From Rhodobacterales bacterium RIFCSPHIGHO2_02_FULL_62_130 (lineage in GTDB: Bacteria > Pseudomonadota > Alphaproteobacteria > Rhodobacterales > Rhodobacteraceae): DNA of 64,000 nucleotides. Shown piece after piece: positions 1 to 9,504 of the stretch. The number at the start of each line of letters is the position of its first letter. Position 1 is the first letter of the stretch. The stretch lies in NCBI GenBank assembly GCA_001828855.1, contig MHZT01000015.1, forward strand, positions 24,577 to 88,576, read 5' to 3'. The translations under genes and the position numbers were made by a program. The notes under the pieces are model-generated. The model was not told where the DNA came from. It did no database searches and worked only from the letters and a program-made list of their open reading frames with translations.

Positions 1-318
<318 letters not shown>

Positions 319-346
319 CTAAGATGTTGAAAAGATAAGCGCGTAG

Positions 347-364
347 GGCGGGGTTCACCCCGCC
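347..364. repeat. GC hairpin between groES and groEL
   Basis: Perfect 7-bp inverted repeat (GGCGGGG at 347-353, loop TTCA, CCCCGCC at 358-364) in the short groES-groEL spacer. It has no T-run, so it is more likely an mRNA-processing or stability element, or a copy of a dispersed Rhodobacterales hairpin repeat, than a terminator. Confidence 0.55.
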
Positions 365-374
365 ATCCGTTCAC

Positions 375-662
375 TCAGGAAATGATCCCGAGGATGTCGC
401 TTTCTTTCATGATCAGCAGATCTTCGCCGTCCAGTTTCACTTCGGTGCCGGACCATTTGCCGAACAGGATGCGGTCGCCAGCCTTGACCGACGGTGCGAT
501 CAGCTCGCCCGAGTCCTTGCGTGCGCCGGGGCCAACCGAAACGACCTGGCCTTCAGCGGGCTTTTCTTTTGCGGTATCGGGGATGATCAGGCCGCCCTTG
601 GTCTTGTCTTCGCCTTCAATGCGACGGACCAGCACGCGGTCTTGCAGCGGTGTGAATGCCAT
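375..662 (-). CDS. groES: Co-chaperonin GroES
   Basis: 95-residue 10 kDa chaperonin, the heptameric lid of GroEL. The start chosen is the ATG at 662 giving [14 protein letters not shown], the usual GroES N-terminus; an upstream in-frame ATG would add 15 residues with no family match and would run into the CIRCE region. The mobile loop (about residues 16-33, with GGLIIPDTA) and the glycine-rich VSVGPG stretch are present. It is the first gene of groES-groEL, 71 bp before groEL. Expression is very likely under HrcA, because a perfect CIRCE lies about 40 bp upstream of the start. Confidence 0.97.
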   Translation of the reverse strand: MAFTPLQDRVLVRRIEGEDKTKGGLIIPDTAKEKPAEGQVVSVGPGARKDSGELIAPSVKAGDRILFGKWSGTEVKLDGEDLLIMKESDILGIIS

Positions 663-700
663 CTGGTTACACTCCCTTGAGTTTCCAGGTTTGAATGGGA

Positions 701-727
701 TTAGCACTCAGCAGCAACGAGTGCTAA
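701..727. promoter_or_regulatory. CIRCE element (HrcA operator) of groESL
   Basis: TTAGCACTC (701-709), a 9-nt spacer, and GAGTGCTAA (719-727): a perfect match to the CIRCE consensus TTAGCACTC-N9-GAGTGCTAA. In known systems HrcA binds it and represses groESL until heat stress. It sits in the transcribed leader or at the start point, just downstream of the promoter below. Confidence 0.97.
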
Positions 728-735
728 CGGCGCTT

Positions 736-764
736 GAGTTAGGCCCTGCGCGGCGCTCTGTCAA
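736..764 (-). promoter_or_regulatory. Candidate groESL promoter
   Basis: On the minus strand, TTGACA (764-759), a 17-nt spacer and TAACTC (741-736), ending 8 bp before CIRCE. The -35 box is perfect and the -10 box is weak. The geometry puts the start point at the edge of CIRCE, as expected for HrcA-controlled groE promoters. Confidence 0.5.
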
Positions 765-870
765 CTGTGCAGATGTTAAAATTCGCCGGTCCCAAGCCGC
801 GTGATGCCCTTGGCGATCCCGCAGCCGCATGCCACCCTGCCCGCTGAAACCGTTGTCACGAAAGCCGCCG

Positions 871-1863
871 ATGCGCCCCGTTTTGTCCCTTTTATCCGTC
901 CTTTGGCTTTTGGCATCGCCCGCCCATGCCCAGTGCATCGGCGAGAATCTGATTGCCGCCCTGCCTGCGGCCCAGCAGGAAACCCTGCGCGCCAAAGCTG
1001 AAAGCGCGCCCTTTGCCACCGGAAATTTCTGGCGCGCCCGCAAGGGCGAACAGGTGATTCACCTGATCGGCACCTATCATTTCGATGACCCGCGCCACGC
1101 GCCCCTGCTTGCAGCCCTTGCCCCCGTGCTGGATCAGGCCACCACCCTTCTGGTCGAGGCCGGACCCGAGGAAGAGGCAGCGATCAAAGCCTATGTCGCC
1201 AAACATCCCGAGGTGATGATCGACCCCACCGGCCCAACCCTGCCCGAACGGCTGTCGAAACCCGATTGGGCGCGCCTGTCCGATGCCCTGCGCGCCCGTG
1301 GTATCCCGCCCTTCATGGCCGCCAAATTCCGCCCGTGGTATCTGTCGATGCTGCTGGGCATCCCCCCCTGCAGCATGGCCGAGGCCGCCACCGCCCGCGG
1401 TCTGGACGGCCAGTTGATCGACGCCGCCACCGCAAATGGCACCCCCGTTCAGGCGCTAGAGCCTTTCGACACCCTGTTCACCCTGTTTGACGCCATGCCC
1501 CCCGAAGATCAGCTTGCGATGGTCACCTCGGCCCTTGCAATGGAGGACCGCTCTGCCGATTTCGCCGTCACGCTGGCCGACAGCTATTTCGCCGAAGAGG
1601 GCCGCCTGCTGTGGGAATTCATGCGCTATGAAACCCTGCTTTTGCCCGATTACACGCCCGAGCGCGTCCAGACCGAATTTGCCATGATGGAAACCGCCCT
1701 GATGATCCGGCGCAACCGCGCGTGGATTCCGGTCATCACCGCCGCCGCCGCGCGCGGGCCGGTTCTTGTGGGTTTTGGCGCGCTGCATCTGTCGGGCGAG
1801 GCGGGGGTTCTGAACCTGCTGGCACAAGACGGCTACAGCCTTGAACGCCTTCCCCTGAAGTAA
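871..1863 (+). CDS. TraB/GumN-family exported protein
   Basis: 330 residues from the ATG at 871. Residues 1-20 look like a signal peptide (MRPVLSLL... ending SPAHA|QC), so the mature protein is probably periplasmic. This start is preferred because upstream ATG codons would put 14 polar or Pro-rich residues ahead of the signal. The family mark GTYH (residues 67-70) and a second GxxH-type motif near the C-terminus (GFGALHL) match the TraB/GumN (PF01963) fold, related to Tiki proteases that use paired Glu/His motifs. The substrate is unknown and no operon partner is evident: groES is divergent and the pyrophosphatase follows after ~120 bp. Confidence 0.85.
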   Translation: MRPVLSLLSVLWLLASPAHAQCIGENLIAALPAAQQETLRAKAESAPFATGNFWRARKGEQVIHLIGTYHFDDPRHAPLLAALAPVLDQATTLLVEAGPEEEAAIKAYVAKHPEVMIDPTGPTLPERLSKPDWARLSDALRARGIPPFMAAKFRPWYLSMLLGIPPCSMAEAATARGLDGQLIDAATANGTPVQALEPFDTLFTLFDAMPPEDQLAMVTSALAMEDRSADFAVTLADSYFAEEGRLLWEFMRYETLLLPDYTPERVQTEFAMMETALMIRRNRAWIPVITAAAARGPVLVGFGALHLSGEAGVLNLLAQDGYSLERLPLK

Positions 1864-1981
1864 TCTGCCAGCGCTTGATGCGACAATGCCGCACCGCAGC
1901 ATTTCCGCGCATCGCCCCCGTGACAAAGCCCCCGCCGCAGCCTATAAGCCGCGCAAATTCCCCATTGCGAAGGCTACGCCC

Positions 1982-2902
1982 ATGACCACGCTTGTTCTCG
2001 GCCACAAATCCCCCGACACCGATTCCACCGGCTCTCCGATCATCTGGGCGTGGTATCTGTCCGAAGTGAAGAACACCCCCGCCAAAGCCGTGCTGCTGGG
2101 CGAGCCGAACACCGAAGCCGCCTTCGTGCTGCGCCACTGGAATCTGGCCAAGCCGGAGATCATCTCGGACGTGACCGCCGACGACAAGGTTGTGATCGTC
2201 GACACCAACAACCCCGCCGAACTGCCCGCCTCGATCAATGACGCCAAGATTCAGGCGATCATCGACCACCACATGCTGGTCGGCGGCATCAAGACCAAAT
2301 CGCCCATCGACATCACCATCCGCCCGCTGGCCTGCACCGCCACCATCATGCACGACCTGATGGGCGACGATCTGGCCCGCGCCCCGCGCGAGATCAAGGG
2401 CGCGATGCTGTCCTGCATCTTGTCCGACACGCTGGAATTCCGCAGCCCCACCACCACCCCGCATGACCGCGCCGTGGCCGAGAAACTGGCCGCCGATCTG
2501 GGCATTTCCATCCCCGACTTCGCCGCCGAACTGTTTGCCGCGAAATCCGATGTGTCGTCCTTCTCGGATGCCGAACTGCTGCGGATGGATTCCAAGGAAT
2601 ACAACGTCGCGGGCAAGGAACTGCGCGTTTCGGTCCTTGAAACCACGTCGCCCAAGGTCGTGCTGGACCGCAAAGCCTCGCTGATGGCCTCGATGGAGGG
2701 TGTCGCCAAAGAAGACGGCGCTGATCAGGTGCTGCTGTTCGTCGTCGACATCCTGCGCGAAGAGGCCACGCTGCTGGTGCCGAACGATCTGGTCAAGCAG
2801 ATGGCCGAAGCCTCGTTCGGTGTGACGGTGTCCGGCGATACCGTGGTTCTGCCCGGCGTGATGAGCCGCAAAAAGCAGATCATCCCCGCGCTGAAACTCT
2901 GA
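1982..2902 (+). CDS. ppaC: Manganese-dependent inorganic pyrophosphatase (family II)
   Basis: 306 residues, the usual size for family II (DHH-type) pyrophosphatases, which hydrolyse PPi to phosphate with Mn2+ or Co2+. Metal ligands are visible: GHKSPDTDS (His8, Asp12, Asp14), VDTNN (Asp74), DHH (95-97) and SDT (Asp149). The C-terminal DHHA2 domain ends with the SRKKQ substrate-binding stretch. The start at 1982 gives the family N-terminus MTTLVLGHKS; an upstream ATG at 1886 adds 32 unrelated residues. The gene is monocistronic, ending in a clear terminator at 2926-2951. Confidence 0.95.
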   Translation: MTTLVLGHKSPDTDSTGSPIIWAWYLSEVKNTPAKAVLLGEPNTEAAFVLRHWNLAKPEIISDVTADDKVVIVDTNNPAELPASINDAKIQAIIDHHMLVGGIKTKSPIDITIRPLACTATIMHDLMGDDLARAPREIKGAMLSCILSDTLEFRSPTTTPHDRAVAEKLAADLGISIPDFAAELFAAKSDVSSFSDAELLRMDSKEYNVAGKELRVSVLETTSPKVVLDRKASLMASMEGVAKEDGADQVLLFVVDILREEATLLVPNDLVKQMAEASFGVTVSGDTVVLPGVMSRKKQIIPALKL

Positions 2903-2925
2903 TCTGACCTGCATCACAAACAAGG

Positions 2926-2951
2926 GGGCCAGAGGAAACTCTGGCCCTTTT
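2926..2951 (+). terminator. Rho-independent terminator after ppaC
   Basis: Perfect 9-bp stem GGGCCAGAG / CTCTGGCCC (2926-2934 and 2939-2947) with a GAAA loop, followed by TTTT, 24 nt after the ppaC stop codon. Confidence 0.9.
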
Positions 2952-3008
2952 GCCTTGCCAAAGCCGCCTTTCACGGGAACAACCAGACCAAACCCGAAAG
3001 GCACCCCG

Positions 3009-3899
3009 ATGACCGAGATTCTTGCCAAGCTGGCCGTTATTGCTCCCCGCTATGACGCGGTTCTCTGCGATCTCTGGGGATGTCTGCACAACGGCGTCAC
3101 CCCCTTCCCCGCCGCCGTCGCAGCCCTGCAAGCCTTCCGCGCGCAAGGTGGCAAGGTGGTGCTGCTGACCAACGCCCCGCGCCCGAAACCCTCGGTCGTG
3201 GCGCATCTGGACGCGATGGGTGTGCCGCGTGATGTCTGGGACGAGGTGGTCACCTCGGGCGATGCCGCGCAATATGCCATGCTGGCGGGCGCCGTGGGCC
3301 GCCGTGTCCACCACATCGGCGCCGACAAGGACGAACCCTTTTTCACCACCTTTTCCGATGACCTGCAGGCCTTCGCCGCCACCCAACCCCCGATCACCCG
3401 CGTCCCCTTGGCTGATGCCGAAGGCATCATCTGCACCGGCCTTGCCGATGATCTGACCGAAACTCCCGCCGACTATCGCGCGCAGCTTTTGCTGGGCAAA
3501 ACCAAAGGCTTGCCCATGCTCTGCGCCAACCCCGATCTGGTGGTGCATTGGGGCGACAAGCTGCTTTACTGCGCCGGAGCCTTGGCCGCCGACTATGAGG
3601 AAATGGGCGGCACCGCGCTTTATTTCGGCAAACCGCACCCCCCCGTCTACGACCTTGCCCGCCGCCGCCTTGCCGCCCTTGGCCTGCGCGACGATGCCGC
3701 CCTGCTGGCCATCGGCGACGGTATCAACACCGATGTGCAGGGCGGCTTGGGCGAGGGCATCGACACCCTGTTTGTCACCGGCGGCATCGCGGTGGATGAA
3801 TTCGGCCCCGACGCCGACAACCCCGACGCCACCCTGCTGAACCGCTGGCTTGACGCGAAACAGCTTTCGCCCACCTTCGCCATCGGCCACCTGCGCTGA
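3009..3899 (+). CDS. HAD-superfamily class IIA hydrolase
   Basis: 296-residue cytoplasmic phosphatase-like protein. Motif I reads CDLWGCLHNG (Asp21 nucleophile); the usual second Asp of DxD is Trp, which I recall as typical of a proteobacterial HAD-IIA subgroup (TIGR01459-like). Motif II is in the VVLLTNAPRP stretch and motif IV is AIGDGINTDVQGG near residue 238. The IIA cap lies between. The start at 3009 is chosen for MTEILAKLAVIAPRYD; the next upstream ATG, at 2955, falls just past the preceding terminator and adds 18 unlikely residues. The substrate is unknown; relatives act on small phosphorylated sugars or nucleotides. Confidence 0.9.
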   Translation: MTEILAKLAVIAPRYDAVLCDLWGCLHNGVTPFPAAVAALQAFRAQGGKVVLLTNAPRPKPSVVAHLDAMGVPRDVWDEVVTSGDAAQYAMLAGAVGRRVHHIGADKDEPFFTTFSDDLQAFAATQPPITRVPLADAEGIICTGLADDLTETPADYRAQLLLGKTKGLPMLCANPDLVVHWGDKLLYCAGALAADYEEMGGTALYFGKPHPPVYDLARRRLAALGLRDDAALLAIGDGINTDVQGGLGEGIDTLFVTGGIAVDEFGPDADNPDATLLNRWLDAKQLSPTFAIGHLR

Positions 3900-4016
3900 C
3901 GCAACAGTAACAAAATTGCGCCATTAGTCGCATACGCGCACAATTCATGCGCGACCGGATTGCGCCGCAACGCAGCATCGGCTATGCTGCACGGCAACAT
4001 CACGGGGATTCGCGCC

Positions 4017-4460
4017 ATGCTTGATAATCAGCCTCGCGGCACCATCTGCATCGAAGACATCGAAATCGGCATGACGCGGCAGCTGCGGAAAACCGTGACC
4101 GACCGCGACATCGAATTGTTTGCCGAGGTGTCGACCGACCGGAACCCCGTGCATCTGGACGAAGGCTATGCGCAGGACACCATCTTTGGGGGCCGCATCG
4201 CGCATGGCATGCTGACCGCTGGCCTGATTTCTGCGGTGATCGGCGAACAGCTTCCCGGTCATGGCACCGTCTATCTGGGCCAGTCGCTGAAGTTCATGGC
4301 CCCCGTCCGTCCCGGTGATACCGTCGAGGCGGTGGTGAAAGTCACCGCAATCGACCACGCGCGCCGCCGTGTTACCCTTGAAACCCACTGCGCGGTGGGC
4401 AATACCGTTGTGCTGAAAGGCGAGGCGCTGGTTCTGGCACCAAGCCGCAAGTTCGACTAG
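4017..4460 (+). CDS. MaoC-like (R)-specific enoyl-CoA hydratase
   Basis: 147 residues, the length of a single hot-dog-fold MaoC/PhaJ hydratase, which adds water to trans-2-enoyl-CoA to give (R)-3-hydroxyacyl-CoA for fatty acid or polyhydroxyalkanoate metabolism. The hydratase-2 motif is clear: DRNPVHLDEGYA followed by FGGRIAHGML, holding the catalytic Asp and His. The start at 4017 is preferred over 3960 because GGGGATT precedes it and the family core begins soon after. ribF follows by 29 bp, so co-transcription is possible. The exact acyl-CoA cannot be read from sequence. Confidence 0.88.
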   Translation: MLDNQPRGTICIEDIEIGMTRQLRKTVTDRDIELFAEVSTDRNPVHLDEGYAQDTIFGGRIAHGMLTAGLISAVIGEQLPGHGTVYLGQSLKFMAPVRPGDTVEAVVKVTAIDHARRRVTLETHCAVGNTVVLKGEALVLAPSRKFD

Positions 4461-4489
4461 GGGCGGCAGCGCCCCGATGCTGGGGTAAG

Positions 4490-5413
4490 ATGCAGATTTA
4501 CAAGCATTGGCAAGGGCTTGACCCATCCGCGCGCGGGGCTTCCGTGGCGATGGGCAACTTTGATGGCATCCATATCGGCCACCAGTCGGTGATCGCCCAA
4601 GCGCAGGCGCATGGCCCGCTGGGCATCATCACCTTTGAACCCCACCCCCGCGAATATTTTGCCCCCTCCGCCCCCGCCTTCCGCCTGATGAACGCCGAGG
4701 CCCGCGCCAACCGTCTGGCCAAGCTGGGCGTGCAACACCTGTATGAGCTGCCCTTCGATGCCGAAATGGCGGGCCTGACGCCGGAAGGCTTTGCGAAAAC
4801 CGTTCTGGCCCAAGGGCTTGGCATCTCGCATGTCGTCGTCGGCGCGGATTTCTGCTTTGGCAAGGGCCGCGCGGGTGGCATTGGTGATCTGAAACGCCTT
4901 GGCACCGAACTGGGCTTCAACGTCACCATCGCCGATCTGGTCAAGGTCGGTGACCGCGAGATTTCCTCAACCGCGATCCGCCAAGCGCTGACCGATGGCC
5001 ACCCCCGCGACGCCGCCGCCATGCTGGGCCACTGGCACCGCATCGAGGGCGAGGTGATTCACGGCGAAAAGCGCGGGCGCGAGCTGGGTTATCCAACCGC
5101 GAACATGTCCGTGAACGGGCTGCACTTGCCGAAATTCGGCGTCTACGCGGTCAAGGTCAACGTGCTGACCGGCCCGCAAGCCGGGTCCTACATGGGCGCG
5201 GCCAGCCTTGGCGTGCGCCCGATGTTCGGCGTCAACACCCCCAACCTTGAAACCTACCTGCTTGATTTCAAAGGCGATCTTTACGGCCATCATGTATCCA
5301 TCGCTTTGGTGGATTACCTGCGCCCCGAGTTGAAATTCACCGGCCTGCCCGCCCTGATGGAGCAGATGGCCGCCGATGTGGTGCAAAGCCGCCAGATATT
5401 GGAGTCGCTGTGA
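4490..5413 (+). CDS. ribF: Bifunctional riboflavin kinase / FAD synthetase
   Basis: 307 residues, the standard size. The enzyme phosphorylates riboflavin to FMN and adenylates FMN to FAD. The N-terminal nucleotidyltransferase domain has GNFDGIHIGH (residues 22-31) and the ISSTAIRQ motif near residue 160. The C-terminal flavokinase domain begins at about 185 with GRELGYPTANM. Its stop overlaps the GTG start of the next gene by 4 nt (GTGA), so the two are translationally coupled. Confidence 0.97.
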   Translation: MQIYKHWQGLDPSARGASVAMGNFDGIHIGHQSVIAQAQAHGPLGIITFEPHPREYFAPSAPAFRLMNAEARANRLAKLGVQHLYELPFDAEMAGLTPEGFAKTVLAQGLGISHVVVGADFCFGKGRAGGIGDLKRLGTELGFNVTIADLVKVGDREISSTAIRQALTDGHPRDAAAMLGHWHRIEGEVIHGEKRGRELGYPTANMSVNGLHLPKFGVYAVKVNVLTGPQAGSYMGAASLGVRPMFGVNTPNLETYLLDFKGDLYGHHVSIALVDYLRPELKFTGLPALMEQMAADVVQSRQILESL

Positions 5414-5862
5414 CCCCCCTGCGTCCGAAGTTCTGGGAAACCGTCCCGCTGAAGAAAATGACCGCCCCCGAATGGGAGGCGCTCTGCGACGGCTGCGGCA
5501 AGTGCTGCCTGAACAAGATCGAATATGAGGACACCGGCGAGGTCGAGTACACCCGCGTCGCCTGCCGCCTTCTGGATGGCGCGACCTGCCGCTGTTCCAA
5601 CTACGACAACCGTTTCCAATACGTCCCCGAATGTGTGCGCCTGAACCCCAAGACCTTGACGCGCATCGCCTATTGGCTGCCCGGCACCTGCGCCTACAAG
5701 CTGCTGGCGGCAGGAAAACCCCTGCCCGACTGGCACCCGCTGATCACCGGCGACCCCGAGTCCACCCATACCTCCGGCAATTCCATGCGCGGCCAGACCG
5801 TTTCGGAAGTGGAAATCGACGAAGACGACTGGGACGATTACCTGATCGAGGAAACCCGCTGA
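5410..5862 (+). CDS. YcgN-family cysteine-cluster protein (UPF0260)
   Basis: 150 residues starting at GTG 5410, overlapping ribF by 4 nt. It has the family pattern of clustered cysteines: CDGCGKCC near residues 28-35, then CR, CRC and EC further on, ending in an acidic tail (EIDEDDWDDYLIEET). Such clusters are assumed to bind a metal or Fe-S centre, but the function of YcgN proteins is not established. A shared operon with ribF and the aldolase (1-nt overlap downstream) hints at a flavin or metal link, which is inference only. Confidence 0.9.
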   Translation: MTPLRPKFWETVPLKKMTAPEWEALCDGCGKCCLNKIEYEDTGEVEYTRVACRLLDGATCRCSNYDNRFQYVPECVRLNPKTLTRIAYWLPGTCAYKLLAAGKPLPDWHPLITGDPESTHTSGNSMRGQTVSEVEIDEDDWDDYLIEETR

Positions 5863-6893
5863 TGTATTTCACCTCCGACAACGCATCCGGCGCGGCCCCT
5901 GAAATCATGGCCGCCCTTGCCCGCGCCAATGATGGTTACGCCCGCAGCTATGGCGCCGATGCGATCATGGACCGCCTGCACGACCAGATCCGCGCCACCT
6001 TTCAGGCCCCCGAGGCAGCCGTCTACCTTGTCGCCACCGGCACCGTCGCCAATTCCCTTGCCCTGTCGCTTTATGCCCAGCCATGGAGCGCGGTTTTCGC
6101 CCATAGCGATGCGCATATCGCCCAAGACGAATGTGGCGCGCCCGAGTTTTACACCAATGGCGCAAAGCTGATCGGTGTGGCGGGCGATCATGGCCGCATG
6201 ACGCCCGACACCCTTGGACAGGCCCTTGCCCGCACCGGCACAGGCGGCGTGCATGGCGTGCAGCGCGGCGTTGTCTCGATCACCAATGTCACCGAGGCAG
6301 GCACCACCTACACCCCCGCCGAAATCGCTGCCCTCACGGCCCTTGCGAAATCCTACAACCTTCCCAGCCACTTGGATGGCGCGCGCTTTGCCAATGCCTG
6401 TGTCGCCACGGGGGCGACTGCGGCAGAGATGACATGGCAGGCGGGCATCGACATCGTATCCTTCGGCGGCACCAAGAATGGCTGCCTTGGCGTCGAGGCG
6501 GTGGTGATCTTCGATCCCGCAAAGGCGTGGGAGTTTGAACTCCGCCGCAAACGCGGCGGGCATCTGTTTTCCAAACACCGCTACCTCTCGGCGCAGATGG
6601 AGGCCTATCTGACCGACGACCTCTGGCTGCGCCTTGCCACCCACGCCAATGCGATGGGCGCGCGACTGGCCAAGGGCATCGCCGCCCTGCCGGACATGCA
6701 CCTGCAACACCCCGCCCCCGCCAATATGCTGTTCCCCGAATGGCCCGCAGGCACCCACGCAAGGCTAGACTCCGCAGGGGCCGCCTATTACCAGATGCCC
6801 GCCCCGCAGGGCCGCGAGGCCGCGCGGCTTGTCACCTCATGGTCCACGACCGAGGCCGATGTGGACGCCTTCCTGAACGCCTTGCGCGCCTAG
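5862..6893 (+). CDS. ltaE: Low-specificity L-threonine aldolase
   Basis: 343 residues, PLP-dependent fold type I. The enzyme cleaves L-threonine or allo-threonine to glycine and acetaldehyde. The PLP lysine is in FGGTKNG (Lys205), and the PLP-contacting Asp172 and Arg175 are in SHLDGARFANA. The start at 5862 (MYFTSDNASG) overlaps the preceding stop by one base (TGATG), which indicates coupling; an upstream reading of the same frame overlaps the YcgN gene and is not used. Its stop codon shares the palindrome CTAG with the convergent hydrolase gene. Confidence 0.93.
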   Translation: MYFTSDNASGAAPEIMAALARANDGYARSYGADAIMDRLHDQIRATFQAPEAAVYLVATGTVANSLALSLYAQPWSAVFAHSDAHIAQDECGAPEFYTNGAKLIGVAGDHGRMTPDTLGQALARTGTGGVHGVQRGVVSITNVTEAGTTYTPAEIAALTALAKSYNLPSHLDGARFANACVATGATAAEMTWQAGIDIVSFGGTKNGCLGVEAVVIFDPAKAWEFELRRKRGGHLFSKHRYLSAQMEAYLTDDLWLRLATHANAMGARLAKGIAALPDMHLQHPAPANMLFPEWPAGTHARLDSAGAAYYQMPAPQGREAARLVTSWSTTEADVDAFLNALRA

Positions 6894-7708
6894 CAGGCGT
6901 CCAGATGCGCCTGCACTGCGGGCGCAACCGCGGCCGCATGGGTGATCGACACCATATGCCCCGCGCCCGCCACCGACAGCCGCCGCGCGCGCGGCAACCG
7001 CGCCGCCAGCGCGCCATGCACCGCCCCGATGATCGCAGGGCTTGCCCCACCTTCAATCAGCAGCACCGGCACCGCGATGCCTTCCAGCCCGCCCGCGCGT
7101 AGCAACCCCGCCGCATCGTCCAAAAGCACCGGATTCTGTGCCACAATCAGATGAATCCGGTCCAGCATATAGGCCCGCGTGCGATCCGGCAGATCGGCAA
7201 AGCGCCCCTCGGTCCCCCAATGGCTGTGGAACAGTGCCGCCGCCTCGTCCCGCCGCCCGGCCCGCACCAGATCGGCAAAACCCAGATGCCCCGCGCGGAA
7301 CGGCGCATAGGCCGGATCACGCGCCGCCCCCGCCGCAGCAAAAATCACCGGCTCGACCAAGGTCAGGCTTCGCACCAGATCGGGCCGCTCCAGCGCGATC
7401 CGCAGCGCCACCGTGCCACCAAAGGAATGACCGAAAAGATCAATCGCCGCGCCCTGCCCCAGATGCTCGGCCATAGCGATGGAGTCCGCCGTCACCCGGT
7501 CATGCAGGCTGGACACCCCGTCCCAAGCCTCAGCCCGGCCATGCCCGACCTGATCCGTCGCGGTGATGGTCACGCCACTCAGCCCCTCGGCCAGACCCGA
7601 CCACGCGCCGGAATGCGCCAGACTGCAATGCAACGCCAGCACAGGGCGCGCGCCACCACGGGACCAAGCCCGCAGGGGCGGCAACATCAAAGCAAGATCT
7701 TCGGCCAT
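6890..7708 (-). CDS. Alpha/beta-fold hydrolase
   Basis: 272-residue cytoplasmic serine hydrolase. The nucleophile elbow is GHSFGG (Ser95), the oxyanion region is ALHCSLAHSGAW near residues 25-36, and the catalytic His is probably His251 in GAGHMVSI. It starts immediately after the stop of the upstream isomerase gene (TGA then ATG with no gap), so they form a two-gene unit. The pairing suggests a small catabolic step on an aromatic or ester substrate, but the substrate cannot be read. It ends tail-to-tail with the aldolase gene. Confidence 0.87.
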   Translation of the reverse strand: MAEDLALMLPPLRAWSRGGARPVLALHCSLAHSGAWSGLAEGLSGVTITATDQVGHGRAEAWDGVSSLHDRVTADSIAMAEHLGQGAAIDLFGHSFGGTVALRIALERPDLVRSLTLVEPVIFAAAGAARDPAYAPFRAGHLGFADLVRAGRRDEAAALFHSHWGTEGRFADLPDRTRAYMLDRIHLIVAQNPVLLDDAAGLLRAGGLEGIAVPVLLIEGGASPAIIGAVHGALAARLPRARRLSVAGAGHMVSITHAAAVAPAVQAHLDAC

Positions 7709-8317
7709 TCACAGCTTTCCGGCTAGGTGCAGATCAAGGTCGTCAAGCCGGTCCTGACCCCAGAACCGTTCCTCGCCCACGATATAGAACGGCACGCCGA
7801 ATACACCACGCTGCACCGCTTCTTCAAGATTGGCCGTGTAGGTTTCTGCCGCCATGAACATGCCCTTGTCGGCAATCGCCGGATCAAAACCGGCGGCAGC
7901 CATGATCCCGCCCAGCACATCCGCATCGGCAATATCGCGGTCCTCGGCCCAGACCGCGCGGCCCAAGCCCTGCACAAACCCCGCCAGATCACCCGCAGCC
8001 CCCTTGGCCACCGCCGCCTGCGCCGAGATGATCGCATAAGAGGCAGGCGCGGGATTGGTCGGCCAGAACGCCGGACGCTCTGCAATCGGCAGCCCCGCCC
8101 GCAGCGCCTGCCGCCGCAAATCCTGCGCGTACCACGCCTTGCGCGCAGGTGAGGCATCCGTCATCGCCACGCCCCCCATCCGCGCCGCCAGATTACCGAA
8201 ATGCACCGGAATATAGCGGATGCTGGCCCCGTGCCGCGCCGCAATCGCCGCCAGTCGCGGCCCGCCAAGGTAGACATAGGGCGACAACACCGTAAAATAG
8301 TAGTCGATCTGCGGCAT
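7709..8317 (-). CDS. 2-hydroxychromene-2-carboxylate isomerase-like (DsbA-fold) protein
   Basis: 202 residues from the ATG at 8317; a GTG two codons earlier is the alternative start. The thioredoxin-fold N-terminus reads IDYYFTVLSPYVYLGG, with Ser12 in place of the CxxC of oxidoreductases, as in NahD/HCCA isomerases, which use glutathione. Near the C-terminus GVFGVPFYIVGEERFWGQDRLD is the family signature. Relatives isomerise aromatic ring-cleavage products, but many paralogues have unknown substrates. It is the first gene of a pair with the alpha/beta hydrolase and divergent from prs. Confidence 0.88.
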   Translation of the reverse strand: MPQIDYYFTVLSPYVYLGGPRLAAIAARHGASIRYIPVHFGNLAARMGGVAMTDASPARKAWYAQDLRRQALRAGLPIAERPAFWPTNPAPASYAIISAQAAVAKGAAGDLAGFVQGLGRAVWAEDRDIADADVLGGIMAAAGFDPAIADKGMFMAAETYTANLEEAVQRGVFGVPFYIVGEERFWGQDRLDDLDLHLAGKL

Positions 8318-8408
8318 TTGCACCGTCCCGATGGCTTCAAGGTTTGCAAGACCCTAGACGGGTGATAAGCGGTGTCAACAATCCTCGCCTGCCCACCGGA
8401 GTGATCCC

Positions 8409-9428
8409 ATGCCTGCCATCACCGAGCCGAAACTGATTTCCGGCAACGCCAACCTTTCCCTTGCGAAATCCATCGCCCGCCGGATGTCCATGCATCGCGG
8501 CATGTCGGTGAACCTTGTCGATGCCCGCATCGAGCGGTTCAACGACCAAGAGATTTTCGTGGAAGTGTTCGAAAATGTGCGCGGCGAGGATATGTACATC
8601 ATCCAGCCCACCTCGAACCCCGCCAACGACAACCTGATGGAACTGCTGATCATGACCGATGCGCTGCGCCGCTCGTCGGCGGATCGCATTACCGCCGTGA
8701 TCCCCTATTTCGGCTATGCCCGCCAAGACCGCCGCGCCAAGGCCCGCACCCCGATTTCCGCCAAACTTGTGGCCAACCTGATCGCGCAATCCGGTGTCGA
8801 CCGCGTGCTGACGCTTGACCTGCACGCAGCGCAGATTCAGGGCTTCTTCGACATTCCGGTGGACAACCTCTACGCCTCGCCGGTCTTCGCGCTGGACATC
8901 GAACATAATTTCAAAGGCCAGATGGATGACCTGATGGTCGTCTCTCCCGACGTCGGCGGCGTGGCCCGCGCGCGCGAACTGGCCAAACGGATCAACGCAC
9001 CGCTGGCCATCGTGGACAAACGCCGCGAAAAGGCGGGCGAGATCGCCGAGATGATCGTGATCGGCAATGTCGCAGGCAAGAAATGCATCATCGTCGATGA
9101 CATCTGCGACACCGCCGGCACCCTGTGCAAAGCCGCCGAAGTGCTGATGGAAAATGGCGCAACCGAGGTCCACAGCTATATCACCCACGGCGTGCTGTCG
9201 GGTCCGGCGGTAGAGCGCGTGACCAAATCTGTGATGAAATCGCTGGTGATCACGGATTCGATCGAGCCGACCGAGGCCGTCAAAGCCTGCCCGAACATCC
9301 GCATCGTGCCAACCGCCCCGATCTTCGCGCAGGCCATCCTGAACATCTGGAACGGCACCTCGGTCTCGTCCCTGTTCGAAACCGACACGCTGGTCCCGAT
9401 CTACGAAGGCATGTACCAGCGCGGCTGA
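8409..9428 (+). CDS. prs: Ribose-phosphate pyrophosphokinase
   Basis: 339 residues. The enzyme makes PRPP from ribose-5-phosphate and ATP for nucleotide, His and Trp synthesis. Visible marks are the [12 protein letters not shown]g/ATP-binding stretch, [15 protein letters not shown], and the PRPP-loop signature [14 protein letters not shown]. The catalytic-loop region (KRREKAGE) is intact. CGGAG lies 8 nt upstream of the ATG. The gene is monocistronic, followed by a repeat-rich spacer. Confidence 0.97.
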   Translation: MPAITEPKLISGNANLSLAKSIARRMSMHRGMSVNLVDARIERFNDQEIFVEVFENVRGEDMYIIQPTSNPANDNLMELLIMTDALRRSSADRITAVIPYFGYARQDRRAKARTPISAKLVANLIAQSGVDRVLTLDLHAAQIQGFFDIPVDNLYASPVFALDIEHNFKGQMDDLMVVSPDVGGVARARELAKRINAPLAIVDKRREKAGEIAEMIVIGNVAGKKCIIVDDICDTAGTLCKAAEVLMENGATEVHSYITHGVLSGPAVERVTKSVMKSLVITDSIEPTEAVKACPNIRIVPTAPIFAQAILNIWNGTSVSSLFETDTLVPIYEGMYQRG

Positions 9429-9439
9429 CCGCAGGCAAA

Positions 9440-9460
9440 GGTGCGTGGAAACCACGCACC
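9440..9460. repeat. GGTGCGTGG hairpin repeat, copy 1
   Basis: Perfect 9-bp inverted repeat GGTGCGTGG-AAA-CCACGCACC beginning 12 bp after the prs stop. An identical stem occurs at 9623-9643. It may stabilise the prs mRNA 3' end. Confidence 0.75.
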
Positions 9461-9504
9461 CTACCCCTGTCTTCCCAATGCCGCGACAGGATGAACGGGC
9501 GGAT